A stretch of DNA of 64,000 nucleotides from HGM04593 sp045588345. GTDB taxonomy: Bacteria > Bacteroidota > Bacteroidia > Bacteroidales > Bacteroidaceae. Location of the stretch: assembly GCA_045588345.1 (NCBI GenBank), contig JAZNDZ010000109.1, positions 133,669 through 197,668 of the forward strand. Direction: 5' to 3'. Under the pieces are notes generated by a model. That model was not told the DNA's origin. It searched no databases and saw nothing but the letters and a program-made list of their open reading frames with translations. Below, in pieces: positions 27,294 through 36,707 of this stretch (the stretch's first letter is position 1; every line of letters starts with the position of its first letter). The position numbers were made by a program, and so were the translations under genes.

Positions 27294-29930
27294 TTAGAAC
27301 TCCTGACCCAAAATAAAGTGGAAATGACTGCCGCTATATTGCGATGAACCGAACACATTGTCGAAACCGTATGCCCAGTCAAGACCGATAAGACCAATCA
27401 TCTGCAGGAATATTCGCACTCCGACTCCGGCACTGCGCTTGAGGTCAAAGATATTGAACTTGGAAGCATCGCTCCATGCGTTACCGCCCTCGACAAACGC
27501 AAGGCCATATATTGTTGTTGAACTCTGCAACATGAACGGGAAGCGCAATTCAAGTCCCAGACGTGTATATGCGTAACCCTCACGGCCATACGGAGTGAGA
27601 CTGCCGTTCTCGTAACCGCGCAATGCTATCATATCGGTAGCATAATTGTATGAGTAACCGCTCATACCGTCACCACCCACATAGAATGTCTCGAACGGAG
27701 ACTTCTTGTTCCTGTCGTAACTGCCTAAGATTCCGAAATCGGCACGTGTCATAAGCACAAGATTGTGTTTGCCTTCGGTTAGCGATGTATATGTCTTGCT
27801 ACGGAACTTTATCTTGTAGTATTCAATCCATTTATGTTTCTCACGCAATTCGCTCTTGTATGACGGAGAACCCGGGTTCTTTGCCAAGTTTGCATAGTCC
27901 TTACCGTCCCACAATGAGTATGGAGGTGTTGCCGAAGCCACAATAGAGAAATCCGAACCCTCGCGCGGGAAGAACGGATTGACAACAGTGCTGCGGCCAA
28001 GTGAAAGCGTGAGATTGATGTTGTTGCAGTTACCGTCCGAAATAAGGAAGTACTGCCAGTCCTTCAATGAGTACAACTGATAGTTCAGTTCTGCCTGCAG
28101 TGTGAAGTTGTCATCGGGCCATTGCAGACGACGACCCCAACCTACCGACACACCATACATCCTTATATACTTGTCGGGGTCATAGTATGACGACATGTTG
28201 TTGTATCCGTAACCGCCATTGTAATTTCCGTAGCCGTAAAGGTAATTGGAATAGTTGTTATAGAATGCTGAATTGTAATAACTGTCGGCCACATCGGTCT
28301 GTATTGACATGAATGCAGACAAAGAGAAAGAATTTGGACGCTTGCGACCGAACCATGGGTCAAAGAATGACACACTGTACGACTGGTAGTAACGGCCATT
28401 TGACTGCGCACTGATTGTAAGTGTCTGACCGTCGCCCTGTGGTATAAAACCACGGCGAAGCGCCTTCTTCTTGAACATGTTGCGTATAGAGAAGTTTGTG
28501 AATTTCAGCGACAGTTTACCGATGACACCCGTATGACCCCAACCTGCCGAGACTTCTATCTGGTCACTGCTCTTTGTTTGAAGTTTCCAGTTCATGTCAA
28601 CAGTTCCGTTCTCCGGGTTTGGCACTACACCAGGGTCGATAGTCTCAGGGTCGAAATGTCCCATAGTGGCAATCTGGCGGAAAGAGCGCTCAAGGGCATC
28701 CATTGAAAACATGCTTCCAGGCAGTGTATACAGTTCACGACGCACAACCTCCTCGTATAGACGGTCGTTACCGGAGATTGTCACACGGCCTATGCTTGCC
28801 TGCACACCCTCGACCATACGCAATTCAAGGTCTACCGAGTCATTTTCTATACGTGCCTCAGTAGGTATCACATTAAAGAATACGTATCCTTCATTATAAT
28901 ACAGGTTCTTTACCGCATCCTCATCAAAAAGCAGGCGGTTCTCCAATTCCTTCTGGTTATACACATCACCGGGTTTCAGGCGAAGCACATAATCAAGATA
29001 TGCTGTTGAGAACACACTGTTGCCCACCCATTTAATGCTGCGTATGTGATATTTGTTGCCTTCATCAATACCGATATATATGTCGACACTCTTGTCATCA
29101 TACATTACAACACTGTCCTTGACAATGCGGGCATCGCGATAGCCGTATTCATTGTAACGCTCGATGATTTTCTCCTTATCACCGGCATAACGCTCCTCGG
29201 TAAACTTCTTTGAGCGGAACAATGCATGCCAAAAATTGTCAAGGCGTGTTTTCTCACGGGTCTTCTTCATTGCATAACGCACTTTCTTGTCGGGCAGTTC
29301 TTTCACGCCATCCAGGTATATGCGATGCACCTTTATCTTGTCCTTCCTATCTATATCAATATCTACAATCACACGGTTATCGCCTGTAACATCGGGACGT
29401 TGCACCACATTCACTTCAGCATTCTTGTAACCTTTGTCATCGTAGTAGTTCTTGATAATCTTTGTCGCACGGTCAACGATATCAGGAGTAATCTGATTAC
29501 CCTTTATGATTCCAATTTTCATCTGGATATCTTCCCTTTCGGACTTCTTGACACCCAAGATATTCAACTGCGACACACGCGGGCGCTGCTTGAGGCTTAT
29601 ACCTATATATATATTGTTTCCGACTATACTGTCTGCTGTTATTATCACATCCTCGAAAAGGCCGTGTTTCCAGAAACGCTTGATGGCTGCAGTCACAGCA
29701 TCACCCGGAACAGCAATCTCATCACCCACAGAGAGACCCGAGATTCCTATCACCACAGCCGGTTCAAGATTATCGACACCCGACAGGTTTATTCCGCCTA
29801 TTCTGTATTTTGGAGGATTGTTGGTATATAATATCGTAGGTTTTTCTATTTTCTCCTGCGCTGTGCCTGCTATTGCAGCCAACAAAAGCATAACAGACAA
29901 TAGTGCCTTTGAATAGAAAATGGGTCTCAT
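27294..29930 (-). CDS. bamA: Outer membrane protein assembly factor BamA (Omp85)
   Basis: The 878-residue protein has a signal peptide (about 1-24). About five POTRA domains follow (about 35-440; for example GDVYNQKELENRLLFDEDAVKNLY). A C-terminal 16-stranded barrel is rich in Tyr and Gly and ends with the aromatic FHFILGQEF. An unusual Tyr/Asn/Gly-rich loop (NYLYGYGNYNGGYGYNN, about 570) lies in the barrel. BamA folds and inserts barrel proteins into the outer membrane. The Met at 29930 is preferred: it gives a normal signal peptide and starts one base after the uppS stop codon. Confidence 0.95.
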   Translation of the reverse strand: MRPIFYSKALLSVMLLLAAIAGTAQEKIEKPTILYTNNPPKYRIGGINLSGVDNLEPAVVIGISGLSVGDEIAVPGDAVTAAIKRFWKHGLFEDVIITADSIVGNNIYIGISLKQRPRVSQLNILGVKKSEREDIQMKIGIIKGNQITPDIVDRATKIIKNYYDDKGYKNAEVNVVQRPDVTGDNRVIVDIDIDRKDKIKVHRIYLDGVKELPDKKVRYAMKKTREKTRLDNFWHALFRSKKFTEERYAGDKEKIIERYNEYGYRDARIVKDSVVMYDDKSVDIYIGIDEGNKYHIRSIKWVGNSVFSTAYLDYVLRLKPGDVYNQKELENRLLFDEDAVKNLYYNEGYVFFNVIPTEARIENDSVDLELRMVEGVQASIGRVTISGNDRLYEEVVRRELYTLPGSMFSMDALERSFRQIATMGHFDPETIDPGVVPNPENGTVDMNWKLQTKSSDQIEVSAGWGHTGVIGKLSLKFTNFSIRNMFKKKALRRGFIPQGDGQTLTISAQSNGRYYQSYSVSFFDPWFGRKRPNSFSLSAFMSIQTDVADSYYNSAFYNNYSNYLYGYGNYNGGYGYNNMSSYYDPDKYIRMYGVSVGWGRRLQWPDDNFTLQAELNYQLYSLKDWQYFLISDGNCNNINLTLSLGRSTVVNPFFPREGSDFSIVASATPPYSLWDGKDYANLAKNPGSPSYKSELREKHKWIEYYKIKFRSKTYTSLTEGKHNLVLMTRADFGILGSYDRNKKSPFETFYVGGDGMSGYSYNYATDMIALRGYENGSLTPYGREGYAYTRLGLELRFPFMLQSSTTIYGLAFVEGGNAWSDASKFNIFDLKRSAGVGVRIFLQMIGLIGLDWAYGFDNVFGSSQYSGSHFHFILGQEF

Positions 29931-29931
29931 A

Positions 29932-30699
29932 TTACTTTGTTTTATCATCATTATCTTCGTTTGTAACTTGCTCGCCCGTCAGGCCGTAACGGCGCTGGCG
30001 GTGCTGATATTCATATACAGCCTTGTAAAGTTCTTCTTTTCCGAAATCGGGCCAAAGGACATCGGTAAAGTAGAGTTCCGAATAAGCGACCTGCCACAAG
30101 AGGAAATTACTCAGGCGGAGTTCCTTACCTGTACGTATGAGAAGATCCGGGTCAGGCATAAAATTCGTCGTAAGTTCTTTCTCCAGGCTCTCTTCGGTTA
30201 TATCTTCCGGCTGTATTTCCCCGGCCTTTACCTTCTTTGCCAAAGAACGGACAGCCTCAGTTATCTCCCATCTTGAAGAATAACTCAATGCAAGTACCAT
30301 TGCCATGCTGTCATTGCCCGATGTACGTTCAATGCATGCTTCAAGACGCTCACGTACATTTGCCGGCAACTTGCTCATATCGCCGACGATTTTAAAACTC
30401 ACATTATTCTTTACAAAAATCTCCTCCTCAACAGATTCCAGCAACAACGCCATCAATGCAGCAACCTCTTCGACCGGACGGTTCCAGTTTTCGGTAGAAA
30501 ATGTATAAAGGGTAAGGTACCTCACACCTAATTTCAACGCATGTTCAACAAGAGCACGCACTGTATCGACCCCGGCCTTATGTCCGAATGAACGATCTAA
30601 CCCCCTTGACTGAGCCCACCTACCATTGCCATCCATTATAACCGCAATATGTTGCGGAATATTATTCAAATCTATTTTTTCCAAGTAATTCATAGTCAT
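29932..30699 (-). CDS. uppS: Isoprenyl transferase (undecaprenyl diphosphate synthase)
   Basis: The 255-residue cis-prenyltransferase makes the C55 lipid carrier for peptidoglycan and glycans from farnesyl and isopentenyl diphosphate. Family motifs are visible: HIAVIMDGNGRWA (about 17-29), GHKAGVDTVR (about 39), YAFS-type YTFSTENWNRP (about 67-77) and DLLIRTGKELRLSNFLLWQ (about 190). It lies between porG (5-base gap) and bamA (stop separated by one base from the bamA ATG). Confidence 0.97.
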   Translation of the reverse strand: MTMNYLEKIDLNNIPQHIAVIMDGNGRWAQSRGLDRSFGHKAGVDTVRALVEHALKLGVRYLTLYTFSTENWNRPVEEVAALMALLLESVEEEIFVKNNVSFKIVGDMSKLPANVRERLEACIERTSGNDSMAMVLALSYSSRWEITEAVRSLAKKVKAGEIQPEDITEESLEKELTTNFMPDPDLLIRTGKELRLSNFLLWQVAYSELYFTDVLWPDFGKEELYKAVYEYQHRQRRYGLTGEQVTNEDNDDKTK

Positions 30700-30704
30700 A
30701 AATT

Positions 30705-31409
30705 CTAATTATTGCACTCCCTGTATTTGGGCGAGAGGTCATACGTTACAGATATTGACAAGAATGAATAACTGTCCTTATTCTTGAAACCGCTACTCTT
30801 TATACCATAGGGGTCATTGAGTATCGGAGCAGTTCCATTAGTGACATCAAGGTCATCGCTCAATGTAAAACGGAACGACAACTCACATCCAAGGTTTATT
30901 CTTGGCGCAATCTTATATTTCACTCCCAGCCCAACGGGCAGGTTCATAGTAAACACATTATCGGCAGGCTCAGGCGCAAATGTCATGCCCACGCCTGCAA
31001 ACACATAGGGTGTCAGTCTATGCGTATGTTTATACCCGGTCCCATCGCCATAGGCAAAGAAATGGCATTCAAACTGCGCACCTAAATCATATATAGTACG
31101 CGAGAAGTCCACATCCCCGCCAGGAAAACGGTTATCAAAATCGGCAGTGCTGCCCGAGATTCCTGCAACAGCAAGTGTTCCCTTGACTGCCATCCTCGGG
31201 TTAATATTGTAGCGGCCTACAATACCACCCATAACATTGAGGTTCTTCATCAGCGAACTATAATTCGCATCGCCGTAATAACTGCTGCCGCCGACCATCG
31301 CACCCACCTCGTAACGGTACTCAAGGTTATCGGCGCGAGAAACACCTGTAAGGCACAATATCATTGCGCCCACAAGCAACGCTACACGTACAAACAGTTT
31401 CTTTATCAT
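30705..31409 (-). CDS. porG: PorG-type outer membrane protein (T9SS component, DUF6089-like)
   Basis: The 234-residue protein has a signal peptide (about 1-26) and an eight-stranded OmpA/OmpW-like small barrel pattern. It begins YRYEVGAMVGGSSYYGDAN and ends SFLSISVTYDLSPKYRECNN. The position immediately upstream of uppS–bamA is the conserved location of porG in Porphyromonas and relatives, where PorG anchors the PorK/N ring of the type IX secretion system to the outer membrane. Identification rests on fold pattern and context. The upstream lipoprotein gene ends 3 bases before it. Confidence 0.8.
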   Translation of the reverse strand: MIKKLFVRVALLVGAMILCLTGVSRADNLEYRYEVGAMVGGSSYYGDANYSSLMKNLNVMGGIVGRYNINPRMAVKGTLAVAGISGSTADFDNRFPGGDVDFSRTIYDLGAQFECHFFAYGDGTGYKHTHRLTPYVFAGVGMTFAPEPADNVFTMNLPVGLGVKYKIAPRINLGCELSFRFTLSDDLDVTNGTAPILNDPYGIKSSGFKNKDSYSFLSISVTYDLSPKYRECNN

Positions 31410-31412
31410 ATT

Positions 31413-32780
31413 TTATTTCTGGAAACCCAAACGGTTTATAATACCTTTACGTACACCGCCATTGGTCCCCGAGTTCATTATCCACATATAGTTCCTTGAA
31501 TCAACCGCCACCGCAAACGGGGCATTGTCACCCTTGAGTTCTTTGGGCAAACGCTGATAGAAACTCTGGTACTCCTTCCACACAATTCCGTTATCTTTTG
31601 ATACATAGAATGAGTTGAATGCTTCAACCTCTTTGCCACATACAGTTCCCGCACCCCCTAAAGCGAAAAGATGCCCGTCATAATGGAGCACTGCAATCCC
31701 TTTTAGGGCCGGGCATACAAATTCATTGCCCGTATTGTTATAGCATGTCCACTTCTCTTCAGTAGAAAGCCTGTTCCATACATACACTTCTCCATCTTTT
31801 GCCTCAGTCGCATAGCCGACAAGCACATAGCGAATAATGCTGTTGTTGTGATTGAGCGGGTACGACATGATGGAAACGCCATAAAGCGGGAAATTGGCAG
31901 GCAAGTCACCGGCCGCATCAAATGTTACACCGTCGGTCGAACAGAAAAGCCCCTGCTCGCCTGCAATCCACAGTTTGCCTTCTTCATCTGAAGCACCGAC
32001 AATCGCAACTGCGTCACTTCCTGATGCAGCAAGACTCCATGCCACAGCATCGGTCGAAGAGTAAATACAGCCCTCGGCCACAGCATAGAACATACCCTTG
32101 AACAGATGTATGGTGGTGAGGTCCGCAGTTGCCGGCAAACCCGTAAGATGAGCAATGCTCCAAACAGGCTCCCCTTCTATAGAAGTATTTGCAACTACAG
32201 CAGCCCCTTCGCTGTCTTTACCAAAAAGATACATTGCCGAATTTGCCTCAAGAGCACGTTCCGGAGCAACACCTTCCACAGCCTGGGATAGTGTCCATTC
32301 CATCTTTTCGGGTTCAACACGATGAACATTTACCGCCACTGTGTAATCTTTGTAGGATTCTCCCCCCAAAGAATATACACGTAATTTCCTTGGAGATGTA
32401 AAATCTATGGAATCGGTTGACGAATAAGCCTCATACACATCGGCACTGTCAACATATATCGAGATTATTCCCTCACAAGAAATATTGGCAACGACTTTAG
32501 AGACATTAGTGCAGAATGGCAGGGAATCGCTGTTATATATCTGGCCCGAAAGTTGGTCAATGGTGAAAGAGAATGACTCCATCGACATAGTCCTCACTAC
32601 AGTTGTATCCCTCCCGTCCGAAGTAAAGGCCGGATAGGAAGACCTTATGTTGCCTATTCTGAAAGATTTTACAAACGCATAAGGTGAAAGTTCAACCGCA
32701 TCTTCATCTTCCATGTCACACGAAACAAAAGAAAAAGCCGCAAGAAGAATTACAAAATATATTGGCAAATACTTTTTCAT
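31413..32780 (-). CDS. DUF6242-like lipoprotein next to porG
   Basis: The 455-residue protein has a lipoprotein signal with lipobox FVSC (Cys near 22). The Met at 32780 is preferred because it starts the signal directly. An N-terminal Ig-like part (about 30-160) is followed by what looks like a beta-propeller (WSLAASGSDAVAIVGASDE, LWIAGEQGLFCSTDG, VSKDNGIVWKEYQSF), with Asp-box-like turns near 245 and 405. Such lipoproteins commonly precede porG–uppS in Bacteroidales. A structural or surface role linked to T9SS is possible, but no function is established here. Confidence 0.75.
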   Translation of the reverse strand: MKKYLPIYFVILLAAFSFVSCDMEDEDAVELSPYAFVKSFRIGNIRSSYPAFTSDGRDTTVVRTMSMESFSFTIDQLSGQIYNSDSLPFCTNVSKVVANISCEGIISIYVDSADVYEAYSSTDSIDFTSPRKLRVYSLGGESYKDYTVAVNVHRVEPEKMEWTLSQAVEGVAPERALEANSAMYLFGKDSEGAAVVANTSIEGEPVWSIAHLTGLPATADLTTIHLFKGMFYAVAEGCIYSSTDAVAWSLAASGSDAVAIVGASDEEGKLWIAGEQGLFCSTDGVTFDAAGDLPANFPLYGVSIMSYPLNHNNSIIRYVLVGYATEAKDGEVYVWNRLSTEEKWTCYNNTGNEFVCPALKGIAVLHYDGHLFALGGAGTVCGKEVEAFNSFYVSKDNGIVWKEYQSFYQRLPKELKGDNAPFAVAVDSRNYMWIMNSGTNGGVRKGIINRLGFQK

Positions 32781-32981
32781 AGATTCACATTTTACATTCA
32801 ACTTGCAAAATTAGCAACATTTTTCGGTTTACACACCTTTCCGCGCGTTATTTATAATATTTTAAACTTTAAAGAGGGGTTTTTAATGTCATTTCGCAAA
32901 AAAACGATGCGCAAAGCAAAGAGAATGGCGGGAAAGCGATGTTTGAGTTCCGATACAAGAAACGATAAAAAAACAACTACA

Positions 32982-34046
32982 TCAGATGGACTTCTTGAAA
33001 AATGAGACAATATTGCTGCCGCAATTCTCTTCGGCAATCTTCACAGCATTCTCAAGACGAGGCGCAGCAATGCCGTCACCTACCACAAGTTTTGGATTGA
33101 CCTCGACACGAACTGAATCCCAGATGCCCGAATCCAGGAACGACTGCAACAGGAGCGCACCGCCCTCAACCAACAGGCTGTTTATTTTCCTGTCGTGAAG
33201 ACATTCCATTATCTGCGGTATTATATCAACCGAGAAATCCAACAGCACATGTTCGATATTTTTACCAACGCCACAACTCTTGTTCTCAGTAAATACAACT
33301 GTCGGAACAGAACCGTCAAAAAGACGTAGGTTCATAGGCAGCACTCCTTGCCTGTCGACAACCAGACGTAAAGGAGAACGACCACTCCAATGGCGTACAT
33401 TCAGTGAAGGATTATCAAGGAGTGCCGTACGGGTGCCGACCAGTATTGCATCATGTTCTGCACGCAACTTATGCACAAAGACACTGGACACACTATCCGA
33501 TATCCGCAAAGGTTCTCCCGCGCTACGCAGACGGTCGATGTATCCGTCTGAACTTTGAGCCCATTTGAGTGTAACATAAGGACGTTTCTTCTGATGAAAA
33601 GTAAAAAAAGCACCATTCAATCGGCGACTTTCCTCTTCAAGCAACCCCACCGTAACATCAATTCCGGCAGCACGCATTCTATCGATTCCTGCGCCATTAA
33701 CCTGGGCATTAGAATCGGTTGCTGCAATGACCACACGCGCAATGCCGCGCGAAATTATAAGGTCACAACAAGGAGGGGTCTTGCCATAATGCGAACATGG
33801 TTCGAGCGTGACATACATCGTAGAACGGGGCAGAAGCCCACGGTCACACTCCTTGACAGAGTTCACTGCATTCACCTCGGCATGCGGCTGACCTGCCCGT
33901 ATGTGGTAACCCTCGCCAATGATTCTGCCATCGCACACGATTACAGCACCCACCATCGGATTGGGCGATGTACTGCCTGCCCCACAACGAGCAAGTTGCA
34001 GGGCACGTTTTACATACGTCACATCATCAAGGCAATAGCGCACCAT
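32982..34046 (-). CDS. ribD: Riboflavin biosynthesis deaminase/reductase RibD
   Basis: The 354-residue bifunctional enzyme has an N-terminal deaminase with zinc motif HAEVNAV (about 52-58) and EPCSHYGKTPPCCDLI (about 78-93). The C-terminal reductase has VTLKWAQSSDGYI (about 153) and a C-terminal VEGGALLLQSFL (about 290). It catalyses two successive steps from the GTP-derived pyrimidine towards the riboflavin precursor. A consensus promoter lies upstream. The 201-base gap after its stop (32781-32981) shows no gene. Confidence 0.95.
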   Translation of the reverse strand: MVRYCLDDVTYVKRALQLARCGAGSTSPNPMVGAVIVCDGRIIGEGYHIRAGQPHAEVNAVNSVKECDRGLLPRSTMYVTLEPCSHYGKTPPCCDLIISRGIARVVIAATDSNAQVNGAGIDRMRAAGIDVTVGLLEEESRRLNGAFFTFHQKKRPYVTLKWAQSSDGYIDRLRSAGEPLRISDSVSSVFVHKLRAEHDAILVGTRTALLDNPSLNVRHWSGRSPLRLVVDRQGVLPMNLRLFDGSVPTVVFTENKSCGVGKNIEHVLLDFSVDIIPQIMECLHDRKINSLLVEGGALLLQSFLDSGIWDSVRVEVNPKLVVGDGIAAPRLENAVKIAEENCGSNIVSFFKKSI

Positions 34047-34096
34047 ATTTGTAATACATTTTTACCAACTTCACTAAACTAATGACTGCTCCGGCA

Positions 34097-34127
34097 CGAA
34101 GATACAAAAAAGAAACACGATAACAAA
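34097..34127 (-). promoter_or_regulatory. Promoter of ribD
   Basis: On the minus strand: TTTG (34127-34124), a 19-base spacer and TATCTTCG (34104-34097), 51 bases before the ribD start. No FMN riboswitch-like leader is seen in the short 5' region. Confidence 0.6.
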
Positions 34128-34135
34128 ACTGCAGG

Positions 34136-34975
34136 TCAATGAACAATTATACTCTTGAGTGTTATGACAACAATCTCGCTCGGTACACAAAAACGCACCT
34201 TCTTGCGGGATGTTCCCACTCCATTGGTAGTTATAACGGTTGTACCCAAAGTTGTCTGGTTGCGCCCACGCAGAAAACGGGTACCATAGGCCGTATTCTT
34301 GACAGGGGTATAAAGACCGAACAGGCTTACTTGGCCGCCATGAGTGTGCCCGGAAAGGACAAGGTCTGCAGTGGATAATGAGCGCTCGGCATAATCGGGA
34401 GTATGCACTATAAGTATCACGAATGCGCTATCACTTGCCTCATTTACCAAACGAGGTGCTATCGTGTCGACTGCAAACCCGTCACGGACACCGACAAGGA
34501 ATATCGCGCTACTATCCTTGCACAGTTGTACCCTTTCATCTGTAAGCAATTCTATACCATACTTGTTCATTGAGCGTTCAATGAGTGCGGCATTCTTCCT
34601 TTCGTGGTTGCCAAGCACAGCATACGCACCGTGTGAGGGTTCTACCACAGACAACGTCGAGAACAGGGCATCAATTGAATCATTGTCAGTTACGTAATCA
34701 CCTCCCATAAGGAGTATGTCGGGGGCTATATTCTTGAGACTTCTCACCAGTTTGGGCAGTCTCTTTTTGCCAAAAACACTGGGATAATGAATATCCGAAA
34801 TAAAAGCGACTTTGTAGCCATCGAAACATGGCGGAAGTTTTTCACTCTCAACAGTATACTCCTTGATGCGCCCCACGCCGACCGAAGAGAGAGATGCACA
34901 CGAAGAAATAAGCAGCATTGCCACTGCCAATAACATTAAAGATAAACGAGAACTCTGCCGTACTCTCGCCGTCAT
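34136..34975 (-). CDS. Metallophosphoesterase, probable lipoprotein
   Basis: The 279-residue protein carries the calcineurin-like phosphoesterase metal motifs in order: SDIHYP (about 56), GGDYVTDND (about 91), GNHERKN (about 122), HTPDYAE (about 195) and GHTHGGQ (about 212). The N-terminus is a hydrophobic signal ending in ISSC (Cys about 26), which fits a lipobox. It resembles the YkuE-like family, some members of which cleave lipid-linked substrates at the membrane; the substrate here is unknown. The ATG overlaps the ispF stop codon by four bases, so translation is coupled. Confidence 0.85.
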   Translation of the reverse strand: MTARVRQSSRLSLMLLAVAMLLISSCASLSSVGVGRIKEYTVESEKLPPCFDGYKVAFISDIHYPSVFGKKRLPKLVRSLKNIAPDILLMGGDYVTDNDSIDALFSTLSVVEPSHGAYAVLGNHERKNAALIERSMNKYGIELLTDERVQLCKDSSAIFLVGVRDGFAVDTIAPRLVNEASDSAFVILIVHTPDYAERSLSTADLVLSGHTHGGQVSLFGLYTPVKNTAYGTRFLRGRNQTTLGTTVITTNGVGTSRKKVRFCVPSEIVVITLKSIIVH

Positions 34976-35448
34976 TGTTTTTCGATGAGCACCGTCGCGT
35001 ATGCAGTAATACCCTCCTTCCGGCCCTCAAAACCCAACTTCTCAGTTGTAGTAGCCTTAATGGAAAGGCTATCCGGGTCAATTCCAAGCACAGCAGCCAT
35101 TGTTTCTTGCATAGCAGGGATATGAGGGTTGAGTTTTGGTGCCTGAGCAGCCACAGTGGAGTCGATATTGCCTATCCTGTAGCCTTTCTCCTTAAGAAGT
35201 TCACCGGTACGGCGCAACAGGATTTTGCTGTCAATATTAAGGAATTCAGCCGATGTATCCGGGAACTGATAGCCGATATCACGCAAATTGGCCGCACCTA
35301 AAAGAGCATCACATATTGCGTGTATAAGCACGTCTGCATCAGAATGCCCGGCAAGCCCGAATTCGTAAGGGATTTTCACACCACCAATCCACAAATCACG
35401 ATTCTCTACAAAACGGTGGACATCTATTCCAAAACCTACTCTTATCAT
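34972..35448 (-). CDS. ispF: 2-C-methyl-D-erythritol 2,4-cyclodiphosphate synthase
   Basis: The 158-residue enzyme forms the cyclic diphosphate intermediate of the MEP isoprenoid pathway. Metal and active-site motifs are visible: GFGIDVHRF (Asp9 and His11), GHSDADVLIHAICDALLGA (about 35-53) and the late TTEKLGFEGRKEG. It lies 16 bases after porV and overlaps the phosphoesterase gene. Confidence 0.97.
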   Translation of the reverse strand: MIRVGFGIDVHRFVENRDLWIGGVKIPYEFGLAGHSDADVLIHAICDALLGAANLRDIGYQFPDTSAEFLNIDSKILLRRTGELLKEKGYRIGNIDSTVAAQAPKLNPHIPAMQETMAAVLGIDPDSLSIKATTTEKLGFEGRKEGITAYATVLIEKQ

Positions 35449-35464
35449 ATAAATACAGTTCTGA

Positions 35465-36649
35465 TTAACGTCTGAAAAGGTCTCTCAAGCCGTCCATGTC
35501 AAACGACAACGAGAAGCGCAGTGTCTGGTCAAGCGGATTGCTCTGCGCTGTAGAGATGAGGTAAGCAGCATCGAGCGAGAAAACGCTCATGCGGAAACCG
35601 GCACCCAAAGTAAAATATTTGCGGTTGCCTTTATACTCGTTTTCGTAGTGATATCCGCCACGTACAGAAAACTGCTGGTTGTAGCAATACTCGACACCTA
35701 TACCACCATATATTTCCTTAAGTTCTTCACTGAAACCGCCTGGTGCATCGCTGAACGATTTAAATATACCGGATATGGGCGAAATATCGTTGTACCCGGT
35801 ACTCTCCAACCATGTCTGATATTCAGAGTAATATGAATTGTCGCCCTCTTCATAGCCATTATCCTCAAGGAACTGCCTGTATGTGGGACGTGTGGGAACC
35901 AGGAGTTTGTTTAGGTCGGCACTCACTGAGATTGTATTGTACTCGTCAATAGGGATAAGCAGAGATGCTCCAAGACGAAGATTGGTAGGAATGAATTCGT
36001 TTGTAGCACCGTCATCATACGAAATTTTTGTACCGATATTAGAAATGTTGAGTCCCAGGCCCAGCAGACACTCGCGGTTGCCCATCATCATATACCTGTT
36101 GTAATAGAGCGCAATGTCCGCAGCAAAGGCACTGCCGGGCGACATATCCTCAGCATAGTTGTATTGCAGGTCACTATGTATGTAGCGCAACGCAATAGCC
36201 GCAGAGAATGTTTCGGACAGCATGCGCGAATATGCAATATCAACTGCCATTTCGTATGGCTTAATGGTCATCTCGTCCTCAACGAACACCTCGCCAAGCG
36301 AGAAATATGTCAACGAAGCACTCACAGCAGAGTAATCGCCTATACGGTAATATCCGGCAAGATTAATGAGGTCAATATCGCTCACCAACTGCCTCAGCCA
36401 AGGGGTGTATGACATTGAAGCACCTGCACGAGCAATGGTAAAAGGATACTTGGCCGGATTCCAATATTGCGAATTGACATCAGGTTCAGTTGCCACACCC
36501 ACATCACCAAGGGCACCGGCACGTGCATCGGGTGCAATTGACAATGAGGTAACACCGGTATATATAGGATTAAACTGTTCTTTTTGGGCAAACAGGTTCA
36601 AAGAAAGCATTGCCACAGACAGTATAACCAAGACTCTTGATTTTGTCAT
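35465..36649 (-). CDS. porV: T9SS outer membrane protein PorV (LptO)
   Basis: The 394-residue protein has a signal peptide (about 1-21) and a FadL-like 14-stranded barrel pattern. It starts with the PorV hallmark TGVTSLSIAPDARAGALGD followed by SQYWNPAKYPF (about 60). PorV carries secreted cargo from the T9SS translocon to the PorU sortase at the cell surface. It lies 58 bases after porU on the same strand, the arrangement known from Porphyromonas gingivalis. Confidence 0.92.
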   Translation of the reverse strand: MTKSRVLVILSVAMLSLNLFAQKEQFNPIYTGVTSLSIAPDARAGALGDVGVATEPDVNSQYWNPAKYPFTIARAGASMSYTPWLRQLVSDIDLINLAGYYRIGDYSAVSASLTYFSLGEVFVEDEMTIKPYEMAVDIAYSRMLSETFSAAIALRYIHSDLQYNYAEDMSPGSAFAADIALYYNRYMMMGNRECLLGLGLNISNIGTKISYDDGATNEFIPTNLRLGASLLIPIDEYNTISVSADLNKLLVPTRPTYRQFLEDNGYEEGDNSYYSEYQTWLESTGYNDISPISGIFKSFSDAPGGFSEELKEIYGGIGVEYCYNQQFSVRGGYHYENEYKGNRKYFTLGAGFRMSVFSLDAAYLISTAQSNPLDQTLRFSLSFDMDGLRDLFRR

Positions 36650-36707
36650 CTTATAAAAGTTTTGTCGTTATTTTTTAAACCGTTATATATATAAACTGCG
36701 AAACAGG

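Noticed and set aside
32852..33037. Minus-strand 61-codon frame after ribD
   Set aside because: It overlaps the ribD 3' end and does not resemble a protein.
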